From contig JBAIAC010000018.1 of NCBI GenBank assembly GCA_037349315.1, positions 10,602,001 through 10,666,000 on the forward strand: a DNA stretch of 64,000 bases, read 5' to 3'. The notes under the pieces are model-generated. The model saw nothing but the letters and a program-made list of their open reading frames with translations. It was not told the DNA's origin and did not search any database. This document shows positions 27,386 to 38,296 of this stretch, one piece after another; the stretch's first letter is position 1, and each line of letters opens with the position of its first letter. The position numbers were made by a program, and so were the translations under genes. Source of the stretch: Chelydra serpentina. Taxonomy: Eukaryota > Chordata > Testudines > Chelydridae.

Positions 27386-27636
27386 TCAGATTTTCTGACA
27401 TACATGAAGTCTTGATTTAGAAGAATAAGTGGCATCTTTCCATACTTTGCAAGACAGCCCTTTAGCACAGTCACATCGCTGGAAAATCTCCAAGCCGTGA
27501 GAGCCTTTCTTGCGCTGTTTGGTACACACCTCCCCCTGATGCAACACAGGTTTACAAATTTTGGTCCAGAAATGGCGAGCACAGCAGTACCCCTCAATGC
27601 AGTCTGATGATCGTAAGCAGGGGTCTCCTTCATGCC
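27386..27636 (-). CDS. DKK2: DKK2 exon 4 (last coding exon, Dickkopf C-terminal cysteine-rich domain)
   Basis: Dickkopf-2 is a secreted Wnt/beta-catenin modulator; its second cysteine-rich domain (colipase-like fold) binds LRP5/6 and Kremen receptors. This exon begins after an AG acceptor (27637-27638) with the last two bases of a Gly codon, then HEGDPCLRSSDC, and ends CQKI followed by TGA at 27386-27388. Ten cysteines are present, the full complement of this domain. The block HFWTKICKPVLHQGEVCTKQ and the C-terminus CQKI fit DKK2 rather than DKK1 or DKK4. As I recall human DKK2, differences are few (Tyr in IEGYCC, Ser in YSSKSR). Frame and phase join exon 3 exactly. No break is seen, so it should be functional. 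A Harbinger MITE sits only 83 bp upstream in the intron. Confidence 0.96.
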
Positions 27637-27719
27637 CTAAGAAAAGCAACCAAAATATTTCAGTGCCCAAGACAGAGTGAAAATATAGATTCAGAATAGT
27701 CTGGCTCAGTGTTGACTAA

Positions 27720-28015
27720 GGGCTTGTCTTCACTACCCACCGGATCGGCGGGTAGCAATCGATCTATCGGGGATCGATTTTTCGCGTCTCATTAAGACGC
27801 GCTTAATCGATCCCCGATCGCGCTCCCCGTCGGCTCCGGAAAACCACGTCATCGAGCGGCGCAAGCGGAGTCGACGGGGGAGCTGCAGCGATCGACGCGC
27901 CGCCGTCTTCATGGTCAGGTAAGCCGATTACGATACGCCGATTTCAGCTACGTTATTCACGTAGCTGAATCTGCGTATCGTAGATCGACCCCCCTTCCCT
28001 AGTGTAGCCCTGGGC
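27720..28015. mobile_element. PIF/Harbinger-type MITE in DKK2 intron 3
   Basis: A 296-bp non-coding element with terminal inverted repeats GGGCTTGTCTTCACTA (left) and GCCCAGGGCTACACTA (right, reverse complement), sharing CTNCACTA with the full-length Harbingers in this window. It is flanked by a perfect TAA duplication (27717-27719 and 28016-28018). The interior is unusually CpG-rich with many CGAT motifs and short palindromes (ATCGATCCCCGATCG-like). Within an AT-rich intron its composition stands out, as expected for a recent insertion. Confidence 0.85.
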
Positions 28016-28508
28016 TAAGAAACAGAGGATATGATACTCATCGGCAGGTATCTGAAGTATATAAACACCAGTGCGTGGGTGGAGTTAGAGAGGTGCAAGG
28101 AGGATATCAATAAAATCTACTGTAAGGTCTGATAAGGAGAAATTTAACTAATGAAGTCTCATGGTCACAAAGGCATGTGTTACATATTGCATGATCATTA
28201 CAAGATAAGTAAGGTGTCGCCTGCACAGATTGCACAACTGGAAAATACACTTTCACACCACATCTGGCACATGGCTTACAGTAAAGGAACAAACGCTATT
28301 CCGAGCACAGAGGCTATGACTAACATATACAAGCAAATTGGTATAATATCATATGTGGTTTGTGAATTCCTGAGATATACGGATGACAATTCCAGACCTC
28401 CCAACATTTCATAGCAGATTACTGTAAATCAGCCTGGTCTGCGTTGCTGTATTTTGTCTTTCTACAGCGAGGTGAATGAACTGGACTATATTGCAAAAGC
28501 AATCCTAC

Positions 28509-28658
28509 CTTTTATGTGTGACAGCTTGGATTGTGGTCTCCCTAGATTCTGCCACCCCAAGTCCTTGCTAGAATAAAGACCGTTTTTCTTGTTGCGTGGT
28601 CCTTCCAGAGCGGGGATGTGTGGAGTAAGGATGCTTTCAGTTACTGGTATGCAAATAC
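28509..28658 (-). CDS. DKK2: DKK2 exon 3 (end of first Cys-rich domain plus inter-domain linker)
   Basis: The exon is 150 bp, with acceptor AG at 28659-28660 and donor GT at 28507-28508. It translates GICIPVTESILTPHIPAL, then a basic linker, then DLGWQNLGRPQSKLSHIKG. The single Cys in GICIP is the tenth of the N-terminal Dickkopf domain, whose other nine are in exon 2. The first codon is split G|GT with exon 2 and the last G|GG with exon 4, so all three exons read through. The middle of the linker (GPRNKKNGLYSSK) looks unlike the human His/Arg-rich stretch, as expected for a poorly constrained hinge. It is too short to show up as a long open frame and was found by reading the minus strand. 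Confidence 0.95.
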
Positions 28659-28704
28659 CTATGGGAATGAGATGTTAGAAATTAGAAGATTGTGGTAGAG
28701 GCTG

Positions 28705-28885
28705 AGAGGCAGTGTTGTCCAGTCAATAGGGCACTGAACTGAAATTCAGGAGGCCTGGGTTCAATTCACGGTTCTGCTAGTGACCTTGAGCAAATCATTT
28801 CACCTCTCTGTGCCTGTGTATTTCCCCTCCCACTGTAGGTCTGTCTTATTTATTTGGATTCAAGGCATTTTGGAGCAAGGACTCC
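28705..28885 (+). repeat. MIR-type (CORE) SINE in DKK2 intron 2
   Basis: A tRNA-like head has a box-A-like stretch at 28721-28736 and box B GGGTTCAATTC at 28757-28767. It is followed by the core GACCTTGAGCAAATCATTTC-ACCTCTCTGTGCCTG, which is characteristic of MIR/CORE-SINEs. It then runs into an L2-like tail (GGCATTTTGGAGCAAGGACT). The copy is old and diverged. Confidence 0.75.
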
Positions 28886-29734
28886 AAATACTTTTACAAC
28901 AGGATCTCCAATCTCAGATGGGGCATCAGCAATATAAACAATAACAAGAATAAGTTATAACTTCTAAGGAATCATTTTAGTGGAGTAACACCATGGATGA
29001 ATTTGGTTCTTTATATTTACTGAAAAAGAATGATTGTCCAGTTTGCTGTTGAATCAGTGAATTAATCCATATTTTAAGTAATCTGTCAGCCACCCATAGT
29101 TTAGTCATGAAATATAGGTTTTGTTAAAAAAAAACCCTAAAAACTTAAAAGAATAAGGGGGTCAGAGAGGTGGTTCACAACACCTTAAATGAATAGAAAT
29201 GTACTATGACGTTACAGAAAATTCAATGAAAAGGGGGATTTTAAAAAATAGTAAACATTCCCCTGCTGTGTTTGACATTGTATTAGTGTGAAACACAACA
29301 GCACTGCATTAACACAAGAGTCGTGAATCTGACCAGTCACTGCATAACTACACTCTAAATGGCTAGTTATGTATCAAACTTCCTATTGCCACATGCAAAT
29401 ACAGTTTGAGCATGCAATCAAAATAACTGCACCCACAAATAAGGCATACAGTTGCCTACATGGTTTTGAAAATCATGTCTTAGGTTTCTTACTAGCAGAG
29501 CAAAATCATGGAATCTCTTCTAATCATAACCAAGAAAGAATATGACACACTTATACAAGCCCTGTGTTGTTATAGGTTTTTTGAGATGTTCCCTATTGGT
29601 CTGAAGACGGAATTGTGGTAACCCAAACAGAAATACTACTACACATGTCCTCTGCTTACATATGTTCTCAATATATGCCATTAAACCAGTCGTTGTCATA
29701 TATAAAAGGAAAACAAGAAGAGCTGCTTAAGTAC

Positions 29735-29885
29735 CATTGTTACAGCGGTTCCCAGGGCAGCACATGCCGTCTCTGTGGCAACGCTTCTTTTTCCTTCTGC
29801 AGATCATGCAGGCAGAAGTAGCTTGATGAGGACTATGGCAATATCTCCCAACTTCACATTCTTTATCATTAGTGCAAGGGTATGC
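29735..29885 (-). CDS. DKK2: DKK2 exon 2 (N-terminal Dickkopf cysteine-rich domain)
   Basis: The exon is 151 bp, with acceptor AG at 29886-29887 preceded by a pyrimidine-rich tract, and donor GT at 29733-29734. It translates AYPCTNDKECEVGRYC, then CRRKKKRCHRDGMCCPGNRC, NN. It carries nine of the ten cysteines of the Dickkopf N domain. The exon starts in phase 0 at Ala, where human DKK2 exon 1 ends in Gln. Together exons 2-4 give about 184 residues, the whole mature protein minus the signal peptide and the segment encoded by exon 1. Exon 1 was not found upstream to 64000; DKK2 is known to have a very long first intron. Confidence 0.95.
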
Positions 29886-32800
29886 CTGGTCAGGAAAAAA
29901 GAAGGATTTAAAATAAAGTAATAATTCTTAATTCATATAGTTCACATCATATTAGCGAAACCAAATCAAGAAAAACTAAATGTGAGAGGTATGTTTGGGG
30001 GGATGGAGGGGGGGAGGGGAGAAGGGGGAAGAATTTATCAGATCCAAGAAGGGCCACAAGGGGATGAAATGAAGGTGTGCTTCTCTACAGCAATTTACAG
30101 CTGGCATATGGTCATTCAGGCACTATAGCCAACTTTCATAAGTTAGAGCAGTCCATAGGCTGCTCTAGCTGATGTTGGAGCTGTGGCAACTTAGAATCAG
30201 GAAGCCATAACCAGCTCCTTGATAGCCTTATTCCTTCTTAGATCAAGCATATCTTGGTGCAAGAGAGAATCTGGCCTGTTTTTTAACACATTCCAAGTTA
30301 TTGAGGCCTGTAATTAATACATAAAACCTCAGCAATCCAAAGTAAGGAATGAGCAGTTTTATCTTTGGTGGAAATCCACCTGGAAGAGAGTAAAACTCCT
30401 AAAGTATCCTCTGTACTGGATCTTGTCTAAAATCTGGGCTAAATACTTAGGTGGCATCTTTACTTTGAAAGGTTCCAAAGTCATGGTCAAGAACATGGAT
30501 GAAGAGACCTTTCCCATAAGCTCATGATATTTACACCGAATACTCCCACATTGGTACAAATTCTTCTTTTGCATGCACGCTGCTCCCACTGACACCTATC
30601 AGTGGGATCCTTTGAAAACAAACAGTATCAACATCCTCCTAGCCTGCCTGCCACTAAGGAAGGAACACATGGAACACTCCTGTACTCATCAAAACCACAA
30701 TTCTCTTCCACTAAGACTTCCCTTTGACACTTTTTCATGTGCGAATAGCAGAATATGGCCCTAAAGAGAGAGAAAAAGCAGCTTTCTCCTTCCAGAGCAG
30801 ACATACTGCTTCCATGAGACCCACATACGGACCCCAGCCCATTCCAGAAATCCTACCACTGGCTCCCAAGCAGCTGTAATTGTGCATCACTGCTGTATCT
30901 GATTAGTGCATATTAAATTATCCTTTCATGTACACAAGCAAATATAAATTGTTATATTATCTCACATTAATTAATTCAAGACTTTCCACACACGTGCTTT
31001 ACAATTATATTCAATGTTTTGTTTAGTTTTCTATTTAACTTTTTGGGTTTGGGATATTAACATGTCGCTCAGAACTAGTGCTGAGAGAAAAAATAGTTTC
31101 CCAACAACTGTCAAAAAATGTTGAGGAATTTTTGAAATCATTCCCCACCCCCCACAGTTTTTACTGAAAACAGTCAAAATCATTAACGCAATTACTTGTT
31201 TACCACAGAGGGCCTTGTTGGGCTTGTACAGCCTATGCTCTGAAACCTGTGCTACTGTCTTCTTTAGCCATACAAGCTAGATTACAGCTAGCTCAATTAT
31301 GCCTACCTGAGCTGCAAATCACACCTCTGATTTTAGTGTAGACATTCCCAAAGCCTGTTTCCCAACCAAAGAATTCGCTCCCTGCACAACATGCAGTATT
31401 TAAAAAGGCCATTTTCTCACATATGAACATGCAGTAAATAACAAATAAACACTTGGCTATTTTTGAAAATTTGACTTTACCAGTCTTCACTCAGTGGCAT
31501 TTACTCCTTGTCCTTTGTAGCTGCCTCAGAAGCTGACACTGCTGCTTCAGGGAGAGTGGAGGAAGGGAAGGACTGGAATTTGGTAATTTAAATGAGGGGG
31601 ATGCATTTAACCAGGAGCTTCCTCATCCTACTCCTTACTGTATGGGGTATCTACATCTGATTTCCCTAAACCAACCTGGCTTGGCTTTCTAGTGCATACC
31701 TAGGAATCTCAGGGAGCACAATCCCTCTCTGAGCTCCCAGCATGCAGGAGAAGTATGCAGTCTATACTGCAATAAGCATATCTCGCTCTACAAGCTTGTG
31801 CAATGAGGGAGATGGAGCCAAGGCCCCTTATCTCAAAGCACTTGTTTTCAGGAATATATGAGGAGAGCAATCTCTGGGTTTACTGGATATAATCCAATGC
31901 CTATTAAGTCATGGAAAACTCCAACTTGACCTCAGTGGACTCTGGATCATGCTTCTTGAGCACTGGAACTGCAACTGTGCATTCCCTTTCCATGGGAATT
32001 GCAGAGGAAGGTAAAGGGTTCCTTTGTGTCCCCTTTCCTACACAAGGACCAGGGAAAATCTGTCCTTTCATGTTTACTCCCTTCAGTATTTGTAGACAGT
32101 TATGCTCCCTTTAGTCATTGCTTAATCACGCTATAGTTCCCCCATAAATCAGGCCCTCCACAAGGCAATGTCATGATTTGGTTTGGCAAAACTTAATAAA
32201 GTGTAAATACTTATCTGAAGTTATCCCAGCCCCTTTGATCTAGGAATTTGGCTAGAAAGCCCCAAAGAACTAACTGGTTTTCTTGTGAGATTTCCAGTAG
32301 GGTACTTCCTGATTTCAGTTAAGCAGGAAATGCCACTACGGAATGCAAAGGTAATCCAAAGAGTATCTTTTTAATTAATAAGTTAACCGAAACTTTTTGC
32401 GTCTCATTTTTTGTTGATTTGTTTGTTGTTGTTTTTTTTTTTAATATAACAGTGAGGGAAATGAACAGAGCATCAGCCTCAGCTTTCAGTTTTCTGGGTT
32501 CTGTTGGCTTGCGTCTCTTCACAGCCTTATCCTTTTTTATGGGTAGAGTTTTGTCTTCATTGTAACAATCTGCCGGGAAATACTGGTTTTGAGAGAGCCA
32601 GCTGTTCACCAGTGATGTGTCAAATGAATGGGAATAATTTAAAGCCTGAGATGGAATTTGTCACTGTGTTACGAAATGTACCATTATCAACAGTGGCTGA
32701 GCCAGTTTATAAATAAAGCTTTAAACCATCACATTATAGAAATCGTGGAAAATGTATTTTTTCACACACTGGTAAATTAGCACAGCTGCTCGACTATCCT

Positions 32801-34999
32801 GTGCTGAGTTCATTTGTTGTGGAAAATGTAAAGGCTGAAACTTATTCAAGTAGTGAGCCTGACTGAGCTTGATTATGGTTCACTACACTGACTGCTGGGG
32901 TTAGGTAACCAAGTAACAGTTCAGGGGTAGATTGCCTGTACCTGTCCTTGCATGGGTATGCAGGGAGCAGCCAGCCAGGATCCTTCCACCCCACACAAGG
33001 ACAAGGGATAAGCACAGCTCTTGCATTTTGGGAAATGCAGGGACTGCTTCCTCCACACATCCCTGGGGGTTCAAATTAACCCAAAAGGGGCAGGGAAGAG
33101 GCAGGGCCATAATTCACCCTTCAAATCTTCCTTCCCCAACTATGCCAGGAGAGATAGGCCCGCTGCACAAAGAGCAGCATGCTCACCAGAGCTCTTCAGA
33201 CACCTCAGCCATGGGGTACCATGTCGCTCTCAATAGCTCTAAATGTTCATCCACTAAGCGCAGCTCTGATACAGGCGCCTCAATGAAACTGATAGATAAT
33301 ATTTAGCTCTCACTGCAGCTTCATTTAGATACACTCATTTCATGTTTCCAGCCCAAAATTAGACTTGGTCATGTCAGTAAAACCACAGAATAATGGAGAT
33401 CGGATCTACAACAGGGAGTTGGAAGCTCAAGTTGCATTATTAAATCTAATAGACGACGCTTTGTTTTTACACGGTTTGCTGCTCCACCCTTGCCCACAGT
33501 TGTGAGCCTATTCATAATAGATATTGCTGATTTTGGTGGCAAGAAACCACATTTCAAAGACTTTTTGTTGAATTACTGCTGGGGTAGAGGACTCTGCAAC
33601 CAGATAGTTTGAATTTTGCTTTCCAAGGGGTGTCTCTGGAAAGTACATCTCTCAGTTTGTGTCATGGCATTCAGGTGGATCAGTCCTCAAAGACTATCCT
33701 GTTTCAGCCAAGTCATGAAGAGGTATGGATGTTAACTCTAAAAAGAGACACCCCCCCAAAACAGTGATTTTGTGCATTCATAATGCCCAGGGCTGTGAAT
33801 GAGTCATGGGAATATTCAGGGGAAATCACAAAGGGACCATGGAAAAAACCTCAAAAGTGGATTATTTTTAGTTTTGAAAACCTCGGCAGTATTGGCTGAA
33901 AGCATCAGGACATAGTTTGTGGTAAAACTAATTCTCATTTTTCCACTTTTTGTACAAGCTGTGACAGAGCAATGTCCCTCTTCTGTCTTCTGCTCTGTGT
34001 ACACAGACTCGGAGACCTTCAGTTGTTAAACATCCCACCACCTTACTAATCCATGCACCATAGGCATTTACAGTTTCAATTTTTTCTCAGTTCTCTGCCA
34101 AGGAGAGGAGAGGACAAATATCTCTCTCTCTACCCAGAGCTCCTTGCCTCTCTTCTTTGCGCTGCCCTACTGAGCCTTCTTATACCTCCTTCGTTAATGG
34201 GGCAATTTGCTCACTAGTGCTCCCCCAGTCCATTCTAATCCACTAATTAGGCCTGGTTAGGTCCAGCCTGAGGGGAATTAACTGGTGTTCAAGTGACAAG
34301 AATGCTGACTTAGTTGTTAGTTCCCAACTCTCTGTCACTGATCTCCCCTTCTTGCCTGCTGGTCCTGTTTTTTTCTTTCCTCAGGTCTTCTTCCCTTGCC
34401 TGAGGTGTTACTCTGCTGGAGTCTCTCTTCACCCAGGATGGTCATCTGGGGTCCCCTTGTGGAGTCCACCCATTCTTCACCCACAGAAATTTCATTTGAC
34501 AGGCAGAGGTCACCCCAACAATTCTGCTTCTGCCCATAGGTCCTCAGATCATGGGCAAACTATGGGATCAGCCTCCTTATCCTCAACCCCTTTAATTTGT
34601 GGTGGGGTGTAGGGCCTATATTCCTCCACCTGGTTGCTCAGGATCCCTGTTTCTCCCAACCCTTCCTTACCCCTAAATGAATTTGAATTTGTGTGTGTGA
34701 AGGAAGCTCAAACAAGCAGCAAATAAGCAGCAACTCTGCCCCTGTCAAGTTCTAGCTGCTGTCTTTCTAAGAATGAATGGAGCATTGCAGGTAGGACCAT
34801 TGTGTGGCTACAGGCTGCTCATAGAGCTAGTCCAGCATATCATATGTAGAATTCTACTATGTCACTATTTGCTGCTTCTCTGAGGGCAGCAAGCAGATCC
34901 TCCACTTGAAGTTCCTTAAGAAAACTGTATGAGGTTAGCTGAAGTGACCAGAGCGGGGTGAAAGCATTATCATTGCTGTGGAATAACTATTGCTAACAG

Positions 35000-35143
35000 C
35001 AGTGCCTAATTTGTGGGGCTGAGCCTTGGCACCTCTAGGCTTGGCAGTTCCTTGCCCTGGCACCTCTAGGCTTGCTGCATCAGTTATGACAGTAAAAAAA
35101 TCGCTTGAGCCCCAGCACCTCTTTCATTTCAAATTAAGCCTTG
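35000..35143. mobile_element. Short hAT MITE (144 bp)
   Basis: Near-perfect 8-bp TSD, GCTAACAG (34992-34999) and GCTAAGAG (35144-35151). The TIRs are CAGTGCCTAATTTG and CAAGGCTTAATTTG (reverse complement). The interior has a duplicated GGCACCTCTAGGCTTG. One TSD mismatch implies an older insertion. Confidence 0.75.
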
Positions 35144-35714
35144 GCTAAGAGGCTGGGGCCGTATGGGAAACGGGATACGGGTGGGAAATGGCCATTATGT
35201 ACTGCTTTCCTTAGTGCTGCCTGTTGTCTGAGGCCACAAAATCGGTGGATGAGAGAGGAGCTTCTCACAACTCTTCATTGACAATGCACCTTCTTCACTG
35301 TGCTGCCAATTCTCAACTTCACATAAGCACAGTTGCTGGTGAACAATGCTATAGTTGACGCTTCTGCTGAAGCTGAGTGGTGTGTGCAAGCAGACAAGCA
35401 ATCTGCTCCTCCACTGTGGAAATCATGATTGGCTCTCAGATGTTTGCAAGAAGAAAATGAGGCTAATTCCTCTGAGAAAATTATTGGCTGCGAATCATTT
35501 CTTCAGCTCTCATTTTCTTCCTTAATTTGAAAGTGAGAGAAAGAGAGAAGCCACGGGTTCAGTGAGAGGCTGGGTCTAGCCAGGAATTCCTTGAGTGCTA
35601 ATCTTGGCTGTGGAATTGGCCATTCCTGCTCTCACTGAAGCAGAACACCCACTGACTTCAGTGGAAGCCAGAACGGGCCTTTGGTGAGTTGTCACAAGCT
35701 CAGCCACGTAGCCG

Positions 35715-35800
35715 CTCTTCTCCAGTTTGTAAAATGGTGTAATGACACTTACCCACCTCTCTGCAGTGTTGTGAGGATTAAGAGATGGGCCACATTCAGT
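35715..35800 (+). repeat. MIR core fragment
   Basis: TTTGTAAAATGGTGTAATGA-CACTTACC followed by GTTGTGAGGATTAAGAG, the conserved MIR middle. Confidence 0.65.
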
Positions 35801-36468
35801 CTGTGCCAGCAGAAGCAAGCCCCCTTCAGCCAAGGGGGCTGAGTGCACTACACCACTACACCACAAAGGGGGGCACTGACTCATTCTTTTCCTGCAACAA
35901 TAACTCCCTTAACTTTTCTGCTTGCCCTCTCTGCAGCTGTTTATAATGCTGTGAAAATGACAGTACAGCCAACACATACAGGGCCAGATTGTGTGTGTTG
36001 GTGTATCCTTGAGTGGGGGCAGGTGCTGCCTCCAACCCATAACCCCACAAGCCTTGTGCCTCACAGACAGCCATCTAAGGCCAGGTCTACACTAGGACTT
36101 TATGTCGAATTTAGCAGCGTTAACTCGATTTAATCCCTCACCCGTCCACATTAGGAAGCAGTTTATTTCGACATTAAGGGCTCTTTGAATCGATTTCTGT
36201 ACTCCACCCTGACGAGGGGAGTAGCGCCAAATTCGAAATGGCCATGTCGAAAGCGAGGTACTGTGGACGGAATTCGACGCTAATAGCTCCAGGAGCTATC
36301 CCACAGTGCACCACTCAGTGGACGCTCAGGGCAGTAATCTGTACTCGGATGCTCTGACCTGCCACTCAGAGAAATCCCCGGGAAAATTTGAATCCCTTTT
36401 CCTGTGTGGCCATTTTGAATCCAATTTCCTCTTTGGACATTGTGGCGAGCTCAGCAGCACTGGCAACG

Positions 36469-37045
36469 ATGCAGAGCTCTACAGCAGTGGTTTCAATGCC
36501 ATCGCAGAATAGAAAGAGAGCTCCAGCATGGAGTGATCGTGAAGTTTTGGATCTGATCGCTGTGTGGGGCGACGAATCAATCCTAGCCGAGCTCCGTTCC
36601 AAAAGACGGAATTCAAAGATTTACGAAAAAATTTCCAAGGCTATGACGGAGAGAGGATACACCTGGGATGCTACGCAGTGCCGCGTGAAAATCAAGGAGC
36701 TGCGGCAGGCGTACCAGAAGATCAAGGAGTCCAACGGACGCTCCGGGTCGCAGCCACACACTTGCCGATTTTACGAGGCACTGCATGCTGTGCTCGGAGG
36801 TGCTGCCACCACTACCCCACCACTGTCCGTGGACTCCAACGACGGGGTCCATTCTACGGCCACGTCGGAGGATGTTTTCGCGGACGGCGAAGAAGAGGAA
36901 GGAGGGGAGGAGGACGAGGCACTAGAAAGCAGTCTCACTCGTCATGTCCCCGACAGCCAGGAACTATTCCTCACCCTGACTGAGCTGCCCTACGAACACT
37001 CCCAAGGCAGCATTCCTGACCAGGAATCAGGCGAAGGATCATCAG
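36469..37045 (+). CDS. Myb/SANT-like DNA-binding protein of Harbinger copy A, exon 1
   Basis: Harbinger transposons carry a Myb-like protein that, in the studied vertebrate systems, binds the transposase, helps its nuclear import and recruits it to the ends. I start at the first ATG (36469); the open frame extends 27 codons further upstream but only from a TTG. Residues ~17-110 form the trihelix/Myb_DNA-bind_4-like domain: AWSDREVLDLIAVWGDESIL, RRNSKIYEKISKAMTERGY, CRVKIKELRQAYQKIKESNG. An acidic stretch (DGEEEEGGEEDEALESS) follows. The exon ends at a phase-1 donor, TCATCAG|GTCAGT; unspliced, the frame would stop at 37080. Joined to exon 2 the product is 352 aa, the same length as in copy B. 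Confidence 0.85.
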
Positions 37046-37157
37046 GTCAGTGTGTTAGACATTTATTTGCAATACAATAGGTATGGTGTGTTAGCGCTGT
37101 GTAACTGTGCCTTAATTGGCCTTATGCGCTTCAGCTTGGAGTCGCTTTCCCGTGCAA

Positions 37158-37448
37158 CTATTCGAAAAGTCTGTCAATATGTATGGGGATAGAGGAGTAA
37201 TCCCCATATGAGCGCTCCGCGAAGCTCTCCTGGAGGTACAGTGAGAGCTTGTTTAGCACGTTCACTGGGAGAGCAGCCTTATTGTCTCCTCCATGGTAGG
37301 ATACTTTCCCGCGCCATGCAAGCTGCAGGTACTCTGGTATCATTGCCTTGCATAGCATGGCAGCATATGGCCCCGGGGTTTGCTTGCATTGACGCAGCAT
37401 GCAGTTTTTCTCTGTGTCTGTAATCCTCATCAGAGTGATATCAGTCAT
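37158..37448 (-). CDS. Conserved third ORF of Harbinger copy A, unknown function (96 aa)
   Basis: This open frame is antisense inside the intron of the Myb/SANT-like gene. I chose the ATG at 37446-37448 because it is the one shared with copy B (57297); in this copy the frame stays open back to another ATG at 37568 (136 aa). The product is MTDITLMRITDTEKN..., with a core TPGPYAAMLCKAMIPEYLQL then AWRGKVSYHGGDNKAALP and a C-terminal IPIHIDRLFE. It is 84/96 identical to the copy-B frame with the same stop position. Six nucleotide differences within codons 23-61 are all synonymous. I do not recognise the family. Alternating helix-like segments around a GKVSYHGGDNKAALP turn recall a small DNA-binding fold such as BEN, but that is a guess. 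Confidence 0.55.
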   Translation of the reverse strand: MTDITLMRITDTEKNCMLRQCKQTPGPYAAMLCKAMIPEYLQLAWRGKVSYHGGDNKAALPVNVLNKLSLYLQESFAERSYGDYSSIPIHIDRLFE

Positions 37449-37576
37449 GGGGTCCTGGTTTGAATGAGTGGTATAATTAGTATAGTGAATGCTTCCTTTT
37501 CCCGTTAAAGAAAGACACCCGGCTGTTTCCGTTAACGCGTGGTGGTAGGGAGTCGGGAGCAAAACCATTACTACTT

Positions 37577-37966
37577 AGCGGTGCGCGGGTAGGGACAGTG
37601 CCGGGGACCGGCCACGCGAGGCCGGGGAAAGGGTACGTGAGCTGTTAAGACACAGCGGGTCTCGTGCAATATTGGTTCCCGGGAGCGCCCACGGGAAGGG
37701 GGGGGGGGGAAAAGGGTAGGTGAGCCGTTCATGCTGAGCGGTTCGCGGGCATTTTTGGTTCCCGGGTAAGGCCACACGGAGGGGGGGGAGGGGTAGGCGA
37801 ACCGTTCATGCTGAGCGGTTTGCGGGCACTTTAGGTTACCGGGAGCGGGCACACGGAGGGGGGGAAGGGTAGGCGAGCCGTTCATGCTGAGCAGTTTGCG
37901 GGCATTTTTGGTTCCCGGGAGCGGCCACGCGGAGGGGGGGGGGGGTTAGGAAAGCCGCTGTAGATT
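37577..37966. repeat. GC-rich 78-bp tandem array in Harbinger copy A (5 units)
   Basis: Five consecutive units, each beginning AGCGGT(T)GCGGGCA-like, containing TTCCCGGGAGCGGCCACGCGG, a G-run, then GGGTAGGCGAGCCGTTCATG. The total is 390 bp, exactly 5 x 78 on average. The array lies in the Myb-gene intron, immediately 5' of the antisense third ORF, and could act as its promoter/enhancer or as transposase/Myb binding sites. Copy B has only three units. Confidence 0.85.
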
Positions 37967-38296
37967 AGCGGTTTGGCCAGCAGCAGTTCCTGCCCGCCGC
38001 CAGGAACAGTGAGTGAGACATGGGAGTAGAGCACTGCTGTGAAGCAATCTCTCAGCAGTCCTAACTCATCACCTTACCATGGTCTTCAGAGAGGTGATTT
38101 TCACTGAATGGCAAGGCTTCTGGGATCCGTATACCGGGACCCCAGACACTCAGCCTTAAGGCATACTATTTGACCTTGTAGTACGTTTACATGTGATAGG
38201 CACTGTGTTTGGTCCTATTCACGGTGAAAGAGTATGCTCATTGTTCTGCAAAAAGTATCTTTCTGAGGAATTCACTCCCTTTCCCTCATCCTGCAG

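Larger units (their letters stand above)
29886..36075 (-). other. DKK2: DKK2 intron 1 (part), no exon found
   Basis: No signal peptide-coding exon ending in a DKK2-like KKGKNLGQ is seen on the minus strand. 33960-34640 is pyrimidine-rich and may be another old LTR-type repeat. The listed hAT MITE and MIR core are the only clear features. Confidence 0.55.

Noticed and set aside
29615..29821. Plus-strand frame containing several Cys codons
   Set aside because: It is the antisense shadow of DKK2 exon 2.
36388..36468. 27-codon N-terminal extension of the Myb/SANT-like frame
   Set aside because: The extension begins with TTG, not ATG, in both copies; the first ATG is at 36469 (56319 in copy B).
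37046..38296. Segmental duplication as origin of the two Harbinger copies
   Set aside because: Different TSDs (TAA, TTA) and unrelated flanks show separate insertions.
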